Positions 26,274 through 33,477 of a stretch of 64,000 nt of DNA are shown here, piece after piece. Position numbers and translations under genes: made by a program. The stretch is from Tsukamurella paurometabola (GTDB taxonomy: Bacteria > Actinomycetota > Actinomycetes > Mycobacteriales > Mycobacteriaceae), in assembly GCF_900631615.1 (NCBI RefSeq), contig NZ_LR131273.1, positions 806,001 through 870,000 of the forward strand, written 5' to 3'. The stretch's first letter is position 1, and each line of letters starts with the position of its first letter. The notes beneath the pieces were generated by a model, which worked only from the letters and a program-made list of their open reading frames with translations, was not told the DNA's origin and did not search any database.

Positions 26274-27761
26274 CTACCCGTCGATCCGCGCGAAGGGGCG
26301 CAGTTCCTCCACCTCGTAGGCGAGCTCGAGCAGCGTCGCCTCCATTCCCGCGGGGCCCGCGAACTGGGCGCCCAGCGGGAGCCCGGCACCGTCGAACCCG
26401 CACGGCACGGAGATCGCCGGGCCGCCGGAGACGTTGTTGAGCGGGGTGATGCCGACCATCGCGATAGTGCGGGACATGAACTCGTCGAACGGCAGCGCGG
26501 GATCGAGCACGCCGATCTTCGGCGCGGTGCGGGTCATCGTCGGCGACAGTATCGCGTCCACCCCCTGCTCGACGAACCCCCGCTCGTAACCGGCTGCCAC
26601 ACGCCGCAATCGACGGATCGCCCCGGGCATCGACGGTATGCTCTCCCGCCCGGACCGGAGCAGGCTGCGGGTCACGGGGTCCAGGTCGCCGACGGACATC
26701 CGGCCTCCCGCGGCGACCGCCGAGGCCGCGAGCTCCGCCGCGGCGAGGAAGCCCCAGTAGTGCAGGAAGTCCTCGACGAATCCGCTATCGAGGTAGTGCA
26801 GGAAGTCATCGACGAATCCGTCATCGAGCTGCAGGTCACCGAGCCGCAGGTCGCGCATCGACAGCTCGACGATCTCGTGCCCCTGCCCGGCGAGCTCGTC
26901 GGCCAGGGCGCGGACCGGCGCGATGCACTCGTCGGCGATGCCGTAGTCGGTCACCGACTCCGTGACCAGCCCGATCCGCCGGCGCCGCCCGGCCCCGCGC
27001 ACGTGACCGACGGGCGGGAGCGCCGGGTTGCGGTGGTGCCGCTCCGCGGCGGCGACGTACCGGGCCGTGTCGCGAACGGTGCGCGTCAGCACACCCTCGC
27101 ACACCACGTTGACCGGCAGTACCCGCATCTCCGGCATGCCGACCATCCGCCCGCGCGTAACCTTCAGCCCCACAAGGCCGTTCAGCGCGGCGGGGATCCG
27201 GATCGACCCGCCGCCGTCGTTGCCGTGCGCGATCGGCAGCGCGCCCGACGCGACCAGCGCCGCCGCCCCCGAGGACGAGCCGCCCGCGCTGTACCCGATG
27301 TTCCACGGATTCCGCACGGGCGCACGCCCACTCGCGAATTCCGCGCTGGCGGTCAGCCCGAACTCGGGCATCTTCGTCGACGCCAGGATCGTCAGGCCCG
27401 TGGCCTGCAGCTGCTCCGCGACCGGACTCGATCGCTTGGCCGGAGTTGTGCCGAACGCCGTCGACCCCACGGTGGTGGCCAGGCCCGCGTACGGGACGTT
27501 CTCCTTGATCGCCGACGGTACGCCGTACAGCGCAGCGCTCGACGGTGCCGGCGGTGCCGCCTCCGGGCGCGCCCACCAGCGCACCGCCGCAACCTCGGGG
27601 TCGACGGTGCGGATCCGCGCGGTCGCGGCGTCCGCGGCCTCGCGTGAGGCGAACTCCCCCGCGGCGATCGCCTCGGCGACGCCAGTGGCGTCGAGCGTGC
27701 CGAGCACGTCGTCGGCGTACGCGTGGACGCGGGTGGCGTCGTCGGTGGTGTCGATGGTCAT
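26274..27761 (-). CDS. Amidase signature family hydrolase
   Basis: 495-residue amidase. The Ser-cisSer-Lys triad elements are visible: the Lys in SAIKENVPYAGLATTVGS (about residue 95), the Ser of GYSAGGSSSGAAALVASG and the nucleophile region GGGSIRIPAALNGLVGLK. Substrate unknown. ATG at 27761 follows GGGAGAGGGA; the upstream extension runs through the promoter region and is rejected. It contains a 12-residue tandem duplication (around residues 312-335). Divergent from a TetR gene with operator-like repeats between them, so it is probably repressed by that regulator. Confidence 0.92.
   Translation of the reverse strand: MTIDTTDDATRVHAYADDVLGTLDATGVAEAIAAGEFASREAADAATARIRTVDPEVAAVRWWARPEAAPPAPSSAALYGVPSAIKENVPYAGLATTVGSTAFGTTPAKRSSPVAEQLQATGLTILASTKMPEFGLTASAEFASGRAPVRNPWNIGYSAGGSSSGAAALVASGALPIAHGNDGGGSIRIPAALNGLVGLKVTRGRMVGMPEMRVLPVNVVCEGVLTRTVRDTARYVAAAERHHRNPALPPVGHVRGAGRRRRIGLVTESVTDYGIADECIAPVRALADELAGQGHEIVELSMRDLRLGDLQLDDGFVDDFLHYLDSGFVEDFLHYWGFLAAAELAASAVAAGGRMSVGDLDPVTRSLLRSGRESIPSMPGAIRRLRRVAAGYERGFVEQGVDAILSPTMTRTAPKIGVLDPALPFDEFMSRTIAMVGITPLNNVSGGPAISVPCGFDGAGLPLGAQFAGPAGMEATLLELAYEVEELRPFARIDG
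26758..26829 (-). repeat. 36-bp tandem duplication inside the amidase gene
   Basis: Two adjacent 36-base units (26758-26793 and 26794-26829) matching at 32 of 36 positions. They encode DDGFVDDFLHYL followed by DSGFVEDFLHYW, keeping the frame. Confidence 0.9.
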
Positions 27762-27790
27762 GGCCGTCCCTCTCCCCGGCTCGACGCCGA

Positions 27791-27846
27791 GTTTGTACAA
27801 ACTTACAGAGATCGACGATAGGCCGAGTCTGCAAATTTGTACAGAC
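27791..27846. promoter_or_regulatory. Candidate TetR operators between amidase and tetR
   Basis: Perfect palindrome GTTTGTACAAAC at 27791-27802 and a second TTTGTACA at 27836-27843, itself within GTCTG-N10-CAGAC (27827-27846). Both lie between the divergent starts at 27761 and 27873. Confidence 0.65.
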
Positions 27847-27872
27847 TTTGCGGGAGCCCTAGACTGGGAGGC

Positions 27873-28496
27873 GTGGACGAGCGCAGACACCGGCAGAGCA
27901 CGCTGGAGCGCAAGCGCACGCTGATCGACGCGGCGGTGGCGATCGTCGGCGAATCGGGATACGCGTCCGTGACGCACCGCGCCGTCACCGCCCGCGCCGG
28001 GCTGCCGACCACGTCGATCGGCTACTTCTTCTCCTCCATCGACGAGCTGGCGCAGGAGGCCATGCGCGTCTTCGTGGCGGAGGATTTCGCCCGGCTCGAG
28101 CAGCTGGCGGCGTACCTCGACACCACCGACGCCACCCCCGACCAGGTCATCGCGGCGTTCGCCGAGTCCGCCCGCGCACGCCGGCCCGACTCCCTCGCCC
28201 TCATCGAGGCCTACCTGCGGGCCGCCCGCGACCCTGGCGCCCGCGTCGTTGTTCAGGAGTACGTCGAGGCCGCCGACAAGCTCGCGCAGGCGGCGTCAGC
28301 GCTCGCGGGGGCGCGGATCGACGCCGAGACGGCCCGCGGCGCGGTCGCACTGATCAACGGCTTCACGATGATCGAGTCGGCGCTGCCCGAGACCACCGAG
28401 ATCGCGGTCAAACAGCGCGCCCTGCGCACGATGCTGATCGGCGCGCTGTTCGAGCAGGGCCACGAGGACGCGGCCCGCGCGCTGCGCGACGGCTAG
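27873..28496 (+). CDS. TetR family regulator
   Basis: 207 residues with the N-terminal TetR helix-turn-helix (ERKRTLIDAAVAIVGESGYASVTHRAVTARAGLPTTSIGYFF, split over two helices) and a helical ligand domain with a mobile C-terminus. GTG at 27873 is preceded by GGGAGG very close by; a TTG upstream lies within the operator and is unlikely. Likely represses itself and the divergent amidase. Its stop TAG overlaps the stop of the convergent next gene in a shared CTAG. Confidence 0.9.
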   Translation: MDERRHRQSTLERKRTLIDAAVAIVGESGYASVTHRAVTARAGLPTTSIGYFFSSIDELAQEAMRVFVAEDFARLEQLAAYLDTTDATPDQVIAAFAESARARRPDSLALIEAYLRAARDPGARVVVQEYVEAADKLAQAASALAGARIDAETARGAVALINGFTMIESALPETTEIAVKQRALRTMLIGALFEQGHEDAARALRDG

Positions 28497-28969
28497 CCCG
28501 CGTCCGGCGCGAGCGTCCCCGTGATGTCCCGCGCCGCGATGCGCGCCGCCATCCGCTCCTGGGCCTCCCGGATCCCGGACGCGTAGGCCGGATCGATCGC
28601 CGAATCCAGCGCGAAGTCGAACTCGCGGCTGGTCTGCAACCGGTCCGAGGCGTCGGTGAACCGCCCCTGGCGCCGGTACCCCTCGGCGAGATTGAGGTGC
28701 AACGACGGCATGAACCCGGCGACGCTGAGCGACGGATGAACGGCCTGCAGCTCCGCGTCCGAAACGTGCGCGGACTCCGCGAGGGCCACCTCGTCCCACT
28801 CCACCTCGGCGTCCAGCTCCTCCTGGACGTCCGCGATGTAGTGCGCGGCGATGCACCGCGCCGCGTGGTCACCGGGCGCGATCCGCGCCCAGGTCGCCTC
28901 GAGCTTCTGCTTGCGCTCCGAGGGCTCTCCCGTCATCGCGGCGCCGAGCTCGGTCATCAGGTTCTCCAT
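28493..28969 (-). CDS. Conserved hypothetical helical protein
   Basis: 158 residues, not recognised. It looks like a tetratricopeptide-like helical bundle (DHAARCIAAHYIADVQEELDAE, LHLNLAEGYRRQGRFTDASDRLQTSREF), cytosolic, acidic. ATG at 28969 is preferred over the upstream TTG/GTG options by fit to the compositional break; no strong ribosome-binding site. Convergent with tetR, the two stop codons sharing CTAG. Confidence 0.72.
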   Translation of the reverse strand: MENLMTELGAAMTGEPSERKQKLEATWARIAPGDHAARCIAAHYIADVQEELDAEVEWDEVALAESAHVSDAELQAVHPSLSVAGFMPSLHLNLAEGYRRQGRFTDASDRLQTSREFDFALDSAIDPAYASGIREAQERMAARIAARDITGTLAPDAG

Positions 28970-29066
28970 GCCCCGCACCCTAGCGCGCGCCACCGACAGG
29001 TCGCTCCCGACGGACGCGGACCCCGAAATCCCCCGCGGACGGCGTACCCGGGACTACAAAGAAAAG

Positions 29067-29528
29067 ATGAGACGCACGCTGGTGGCCGCCCTGTCCGCGC
29101 TGATGCTCGCGCTGATCGGCGCGCCACCGGCGCAGGCCGCCGACGTCGAGGCCGCGATCGCGCGGGGCATGACGCTCGTCGGCACCGACACCTTCGGCGA
29201 GTACGGCTGCGAGGACTTCGTCGACTTCGCGTACGGGAGGACCACCGCCACCGGGATCCCGCGCGACCACGCCCGCTCGTTCTACGAGGCGCTGGCCGCC
29301 AAGGGCCTCGGTCACCCGGATCTGCCCGCGCCGCGGGGCGCTCTCGTCTTCACCCAGAGCGACTACGGCTATCACGTGGACATCTCCCTGGGCGACGGGA
29401 CGTACCTCAGCGGCGCCGTGCAGGGGCTCAAGCGGGGCTACGGCGACGGCAGCCAGATCCAGGTCATCGACGCCCCGAACCCGCGCCCGCACCGCCTCCT
29501 CGGCTGGGCCCACGCGCCCTGGAAGTAG
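29067..29528 (+). CDS. Secreted NlpC/P60- or CHAP-like protein
   Basis: 153 residues with a clear signal peptide (MRRTLVAALSALMLALIGAP, cleavage near PAQAA). The mature 130 residues have a Cys in GEYGCEDFVDFAYG, a polar region APRGALVFTQ and a His in DYGYHVDISLGDGTYLSG. This order (Cys helix, then His at a strand start) is that of NlpC/P60-type cysteine peptidases or amidases, so a cell-wall hydrolase is plausible. ATG at 29067 follows AAAGAAAAG. Function is inferred from the motif layout only. Confidence 0.75.
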   Translation: MRRTLVAALSALMLALIGAPPAQAADVEAAIARGMTLVGTDTFGEYGCEDFVDFAYGRTTATGIPRDHARSFYEALAAKGLGHPDLPAPRGALVFTQSDYGYHVDISLGDGTYLSGAVQGLKRGYGDGSQIQVIDAPNPRPHRLLGWAHAPWK

Positions 29529-30503
29529 CTACCGGAGCAGGGCGTGGCAGCGGCGCAGGCGGTCCAGCCACCAGGCGCGCCGCTCCCCCGTCACCTCGAC
29601 CGCCGCCAGGCGCTCCGGTGCCGGCGCGACGGTCCGCACCCGCAGTGCGCCGTCCACGAGCGGGTGCTCGCCGAGGTCGGCGGTGAAGAAGCCGCCCGTG
29701 CCGAGGCCCGCGGCGTTGCCGTCCTCGATACAGGCCGCGGCGACGATCCCGGCCGAGAGCCCGACCGCCGTGTCGAGCGCAGAGGAGACGGTGACCCGCA
29801 CGCCCGCAGCGGCTTTCAGCGCATCGGCCACCTCCAGCACCGCGCGGACGCCGCCGAGCGGGGCCACCTTGACGATCGCGACGTCCGCCGCCCCGAGCTC
29901 GGCGACGCGCATCGGATCGCCTGCGCGCCGGATGGATTCGTCTGCGGCGATATCGCACGCACCGTCGAGCCGGCGCCGCACCTCGGCGAGCTCCTCGACG
30001 GTGGCGCAGGGCTGCTCGGCGTAGTCGAGCGGGCCGCCCTCCAGCAGCCGGACGATCGCGCGCTCGGCCTGGTCGACGGTCCACCCGCCGTTCGCGTCGA
30101 CGCGGATCGCGCCGTCCGGCATGGCCTTCCGCACGGCCGCGACGCGGGCGAGGTCGTCCTCGAGGGTCTGCCCCTGCTCCGCGACCTTCACCTTCGCAAC
30201 CCGGCAGCCGGGGAACCGCGCGAGCACCTCGGGGACCCGGCTCGGCCCGACGGCGGGCACCGTCGCGTTGACGGGCACCACGTCGCGCAGCGGCTCCGGC
30301 AGGCCCTCGTACGCGGCCTCGATCCCCGCGCGCAGCCAGTGCGCGGCTTCGGCGTCGTCGTACTCGGGGAAGGGCCCGAACTCGCCCCAGCCGGCGGGGC
30401 CCTCGAAGACCAGCGCCTCGCGGGCCGTGATCCCACGGAAGCGCACCCGCATGGGCAGCTGCACCACGCGGGCCGCGGCCACCAGTTCGTCGACGTCCAC
30501 CAC
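29529..30503 (-). CDS. menC: o-Succinylbenzoate synthase
   Basis: 324-residue enolase-superfamily enzyme converting SHCHC to o-succinylbenzoate in menaquinone synthesis. Motifs: LPMRVRFRGIT near the start, the catalytic Lys in KVKVAEQG, metal ligands in RVDANGGW, EQPC and AADESIRR, and the second Lys in VKVAPLGGV. GTG at 30503 (or the adjacent GTG at 30500) is the likely start; the gap to the divergent menB start is only 24 bases. Stops one base after the secreted-protein gene ends (convergent). Confidence 0.93.
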   Translation of the reverse strand: MVDVDELVAAARVVQLPMRVRFRGITAREALVFEGPAGWGEFGPFPEYDDAEAAHWLRAGIEAAYEGLPEPLRDVVPVNATVPAVGPSRVPEVLARFPGCRVAKVKVAEQGQTLEDDLARVAAVRKAMPDGAIRVDANGGWTVDQAERAIVRLLEGGPLDYAEQPCATVEELAEVRRRLDGACDIAADESIRRAGDPMRVAELGAADVAIVKVAPLGGVRAVLEVADALKAAAGVRVTVSSALDTAVGLSAGIVAAACIEDGNAAGLGTGGFFTADLGEHPLVDGALRVRTVAPAPERLAAVEVTGERRAWWLDRLRRCHALLR

Positions 30504-30527
30504 GCCCCCAACAGTAGAGTCGGAGCC

Positions 30528-31454
30528 GTGACTTTCAACCCCGAGCTGTGGCAGCCGGTCCCCGGATTCGAGGACCTGACCGACATCACGTACCACCGGC
30601 ACATCGCGCAGGGCACCGTCCGCGTGGCCTTCGACCGGCCGGAGGTGCGCAACGCCTTCCGCCCGCACACCGTCGACGAGCTGTACCGCGCGCTCGACCA
30701 TGCGCGGTGCACGGCCGACGTCGGCGCGGTCCTGCTCACCGGCAACGGGCCGGCGCCGAAGGACGGCGTGTGGGCGTTCTGCTCGGGCGGCGACCAGCGC
30801 ATCCGCGGGCGCTCCGGCTACCAGTACGCGACGAGCCACGACTCCGACGTCGAGGCGGCGACCGCGGCCGGCGTCGACGAGGCCCGCGTCAAGGCCGAGG
30901 GCGGCCGGCTGCACATCCTCGAGGTGCAGCGCCTCATCCGGTTCATGCCGAAGGTCGTGATCGCGCTGGTCAACGGCTGGGCCGCGGGCGGCGGCCACTC
31001 GCTGCACGTGACCTGCGACCTGACGCTGGCTTCGCGCGAGCACGCGAAGTTCAAGCAGACCGACGCCGATGTGGGCAGTTTCGACGCCGGGTACGGCAGC
31101 GCCTACCTGGCCAAGCAGGTGGGCAACAAGTTCGCGCGCGAGATCTTCTTCCTGGGCGAGACCTACAGCGCCGAGGAGATGCACCGCATGGGCGCCGTGA
31201 ACCGCGTCGTGGATCATGCTGAGCTGGAGAACGTCGCGCTGGAGTGGACCGCGAAGATCCTGGGCAAGAGCCCGCAGGCGCAGCGCATGCTGAAGTACGC
31301 GTTCAACCTCCCCGACGACGGGCTCGTCGGGCAGCAGTTGTTCGCCGGCGAGGCAACGCGGTTGGCCTACATGACCGACGAGGCCGTGGAGGGCCGGGAT
31401 TCGTTCCTGGAGAAGCGCGCTCCTGACTGGTCCCCGTTCCCGTACTACTACTAG
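30528..31454 (+). CDS. menB: 1,4-Dihydroxy-2-naphthoyl-CoA synthase
   Basis: 308-residue crotonase-fold enzyme closing the naphthoquinone ring. Family features: the oxyanion loop FCSGGDQRIRG, GWAAGGGHSLHVTCDLTLASREHAKFKQ (part), and DVGSFDAGYGSAYLAKQVG with the catalytic Asp/Ser region, ending FPYYY. GTG at 30528 with a weak CGGAG just upstream. Divergent from menC with a 24-base gap, so the two promoters must overlap and transcripts may be leaderless. Confidence 0.95.
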   Translation: MTFNPELWQPVPGFEDLTDITYHRHIAQGTVRVAFDRPEVRNAFRPHTVDELYRALDHARCTADVGAVLLTGNGPAPKDGVWAFCSGGDQRIRGRSGYQYATSHDSDVEAATAAGVDEARVKAEGGRLHILEVQRLIRFMPKVVIALVNGWAAGGGHSLHVTCDLTLASREHAKFKQTDADVGSFDAGYGSAYLAKQVGNKFAREIFFLGETYSAEEMHRMGAVNRVVDHAELENVALEWTAKILGKSPQAQRMLKYAFNLPDDGLVGQQLFAGEATRLAYMTDEAVEGRDSFLEKRAPDWSPFPYYY

Positions 31455-31659
31455 ACCGCGTCAGGCGGGGTGAATCAGGCCCCAGTCCGCAGATGGCAAC
31501 ATCGCTGCCTTCGCGAGCGTGCACGTTGCTGCCGGGGCCGGTTCTCCGCCGTAGGCCACGTGCGGCTGTGGTGTTCAACGGCGTCCTTGCCGACGAGGAA
31601 CCGAGCGCCCGCTGAACCGTCTCGGCGTCGCGGCCCAGCGCCGATCAACCCGCGCGCGA
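31455..31659. other. Intergenic segment after menB, no gene seen
   Basis: About 200 bases without a supported coding sequence or strong hairpin, between menB and the recombinase remnant. The codon pattern is unlike the neighbouring genes. Probably the edge of the accessory island. Confidence 0.4.
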
Positions 31660-31905
31660 AGTAGCGCCTCAGGCAGTGCGGCTTCGCGAGCTTGGTGATG
31701 ACCAGTGGTCACCGGCGCGGTTCGCCGACAGCAACGCCTTGTCGTGCCGGGACCGGGAGGGCGAGCTTCCCCGAGGCCTTGTCGGTGAGGATCTCGTCGC
31801 GGGCCGCAGTGAGCGCGTCGTGCTGGACCTCGGGGATCGGTCGCGGGTCGAGACCCACCGATTCGCCTGCACTCGACCGTATCGAGAACGGGGAAGTGCG
31901 TGATG
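31660..31905 (-). pseudogene. Serine recombinase (resolvase/invertase) remnant
   Basis: On the minus strand pieces of the resolvase N-terminal domain occur in order but in different frames: RYGRV, a short insertion, VSTRDRSP; then EVQHDALTAARDEILTDKASGKLA; then DKALLSANRAGD; then LVITKLAK. An intact protein would read roughly GRVSTRDQ ... DALTAAG ... DKASGK ... RAGD.LVITKLDR. At least two frameshifts and a small insertion are needed to join them, and the C-terminal part is missing. It marks an old mobile-element insertion at the island edge. Confidence 0.62.
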
Positions 31906-31977
31906 TTGTTGCCGACACGGGTCGCGTTACATCTTCGACCTGGGCGAGCTGGTCAGCTGCCGCGTTGTCTCATGAAG

Positions 31978-32023
31978 GATCGAACCCGGACACCGATTCA
32001 TATCTCGGTGCCCGGGTTCGATC
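31978..32023 (-). terminator. Terminator of the 32031 gene
   Basis: Long hairpin: GATCGAACCCGG and CACCGA on one side, TCGGTG and CCGGGTTCGATC on the other, with a single mismatch and eight-base loop. It begins eight bases past the stop at 32031. Confidence 0.85.
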
Positions 32024-32030
32024 TCAGCTT

Positions 32031-32591
32031 CTAGCGGTTCGCGGTGAGTCCTGACTCCGCCGCGTTGGCCTGCGCGATCCGATCCGCAGCCTCAAAAGGG
32101 ACGGCTGAGACGAAGTAGGTCTGCGGCTTAGTATTCACGACAACCACGTGGAACCGATCCGCGGACACAGGAGCCCCCTGCACCTCGATACTCGCTGTAG
32201 CACGGGTCGCCTGGACACCGGAGATGTTGGTCGGAGTGACGACCAAGCCCACCACGCGAGCCTTGTTCTTCACGTAACCCGATGTATTCGGCGCGTTGAG
32301 CACAATCGACCGCGCCACATCCTCGCTTGTCCGACCGTCAGCTCCCGTAATCCCAAGTTCGACGACCGATGCCCAGTTCTTTCCCGGCAGCTTTACCGAG
32401 GCAGCTGTCGTGCCCTCTGTATCGGGACCAGAGACGTTCCACCCCGCAAGCGCCGCTCGCGGTATCGACAAGGGCCCGGCTGCGACACGCTCTGGATCGG
32501 CGGAAACCGCCCCGGTAGCCAGCACTGAGCCCATTACCGTTGCAATCAAACCTCCGGCAACTCCCCGCCGAACGCTAGCGTTAATGCTCAT
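32031..32591 (-). CDS. Secreted relative of the 5-7 kb membrane-anchored proteins
   Basis: 186 residues with a signal peptide (SVRRGVAGGLIATVMGSVLA, cleavage near AVSA). The mature part carries the motifs of the genes at 5329 and 6231: GPLSIPRAALAGW, WASVVELGITG, VQATRATASIEV, NTKPQTYFVSAVPFE. Here the membrane anchor is replaced by a cleavable signal. Function unknown. ATG at 32591 follows GAAAGG and starts one base after the immunity-like gene stops, so the two are co-transcribed. Confidence 0.8.
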   Translation of the reverse strand: MSINASVRRGVAGGLIATVMGSVLATGAVSADPERVAAGPLSIPRAALAGWNVSGPDTEGTTAASVKLPGKNWASVVELGITGADGRTSEDVARSIVLNAPNTSGYVKNKARVVGLVVTPTNISGVQATRATASIEVQGAPVSADRFHVVVVNTKPQTYFVSAVPFEAADRIAQANAAESGLTANR

Positions 32592-32592
32592 T

Positions 32593-33015
32593 TTAAGACC
32601 TTTCGGAAAGGTTGCTGGGGAACCACTCAGGAACATCTTCCTGAGAACGCGGAAACTCCTGCAGATCACGCTCGTACTCGTCGTCGGACGGCCTAGGGCC
32701 ACCGTCCCACTTCGGCTCTGTATCGTAATCGAAATTGTAGCCAAACTCGCCCGATGGTGTTAACGACAGCGTACAGGTGAACCACGGGCCGCTCGGAGTT
32801 GCCATCTCGGTGCGCAGTTCATACAGCCACCCGCCGATATCTATCGGAGCAGAGACGATATTAGGATCACCGTCCACTAGTGTCGCCTCACTGGCATACC
32901 CTCCGACGATTTCGAATCTAAACTCCGCGCTCTGCCATTCGTCCAACGAGTTTACAGCCTCGAACAAGCTTCGCGCGGCCTGCTCCTGCAGGGACGACAC
33001 CTTTTCCGGGTCCAT
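32593..33015 (-). CDS. YezG/DUF600-like immunity protein
   Basis: 140 residues, acidic. The pattern GPWFTCTLSLTPSGEFGYNFDYD followed by EYERDLQEFPR and PEWF resembles the YezG (DUF600) immunity family, which in Bacillus protects against LXG/YeeF-type nuclease toxins. ATG at 33015 has AAGGTG upstream. In the reconstructed ancestral locus it starts 16 bases after the toxin stop codon, the classical toxin-immunity order; now an IS3 element lies just upstream. Family call is from the motif pattern plus context. Confidence 0.72.
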   Translation of the reverse strand: MDPEKVSSLQEQAARSLFEAVNSLDEWQSAEFRFEIVGGYASEATLVDGDPNIVSAPIDIGGWLYELRTEMATPSGPWFTCTLSLTPSGEFGYNFDYDTEPKWDGGPRPSDDEYERDLQEFPRSQEDVPEWFPSNLSERS

Positions 33016-33031
33016 ATCGCACCTTACTTTG

Positions 33032-33098
33032 CTAGTTGAAGAGTCGGCGGGTGACTGTGTTTCCGGATTCGTTTATCCAGGAGACCACGTACGAGGAG
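33032..33098 (-). pseudogene. Orphaned 3' end of the toxin gene
   Basis: After the IS3 insertion this piece holds the last 21 codons of the toxin (product ends WINESGNTVTRRLFN) and its TAG stop at 33032-33034, plus one GAG target copy at 33096-33098. It joins in frame to 34371 and upstream. Confidence 0.85.
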
Positions 33099-33159
33099 GG
33101 GACTGCTGCACCGATAAGGACATCTGATCTGGCTTGCCCGCATAGGGTGGCCTGGAAGG

Positions 33160-33477
33160 ATGACTATCGTGCCGAAGCCGTATCCGCAGGAGTTCCGTGA
33201 TGACGTGGTCCGCGTGGCCCGTGAGCGCGAGTCGGGGGTGACGCTCGCCCAGATCGCGAAGGACTTCGGGATTCATGAGATGACGCTGCAGAAGTGGTTG
33301 CGCCGCGCGGATATCGATGACGGCCGCAGGCCGGGAACGACATCAACGGAATCGGTTGAGCTGCGTGAGCTGCGGAAGCGGAATCGCTTGCTGGAGCAGG
33401 AGAATGAGGTATTGCGGCGGGCGGCGGCGTATCTGTCGCAGGCGAATCTGCCGGGAAAAGGCTCTACCCGCTCGTGA
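33160..33477 (+). CDS. IS3-family transposase OrfA
   Basis: 105-residue DNA-binding half of the transposase: helix-turn-helix (VTLAQIAKDFGIHEMTLQKWLRRA, about 27-50) followed by a leucine-zipper-like coiled coil (LRELRKRNRLLEQENEVLRR). ATG at 33160 follows GGAAGG. Ends overlapping the orfB start (GTGA) and contains the frameshift heptamer GGGAAAA. Confidence 0.93.
   Translation: MTIVPKPYPQEFRDDVVRVARERESGVTLAQIAKDFGIHEMTLQKWLRRADIDDGRRPGTTSTESVELRELRKRNRLLEQENEVLRRAAAYLSQANLPGKGSTRS
33453..33459 (+). other. Predicted -1 ribosomal frameshift site
   Basis: Heptamer G-GGA-AAA in the orfA frame, of X-XXY-YYZ form. A -1 slip continues as KRLYPLVKELAADG into orfB without a stop, giving a fusion transposase of about 391 residues, the active form in IS3 elements. 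Confidence 0.7.

Noticed and set aside
26028-27647. 539-residue frame opposite the amidase
   Set aside because: Shadow of the amidase; no start signal or family match.
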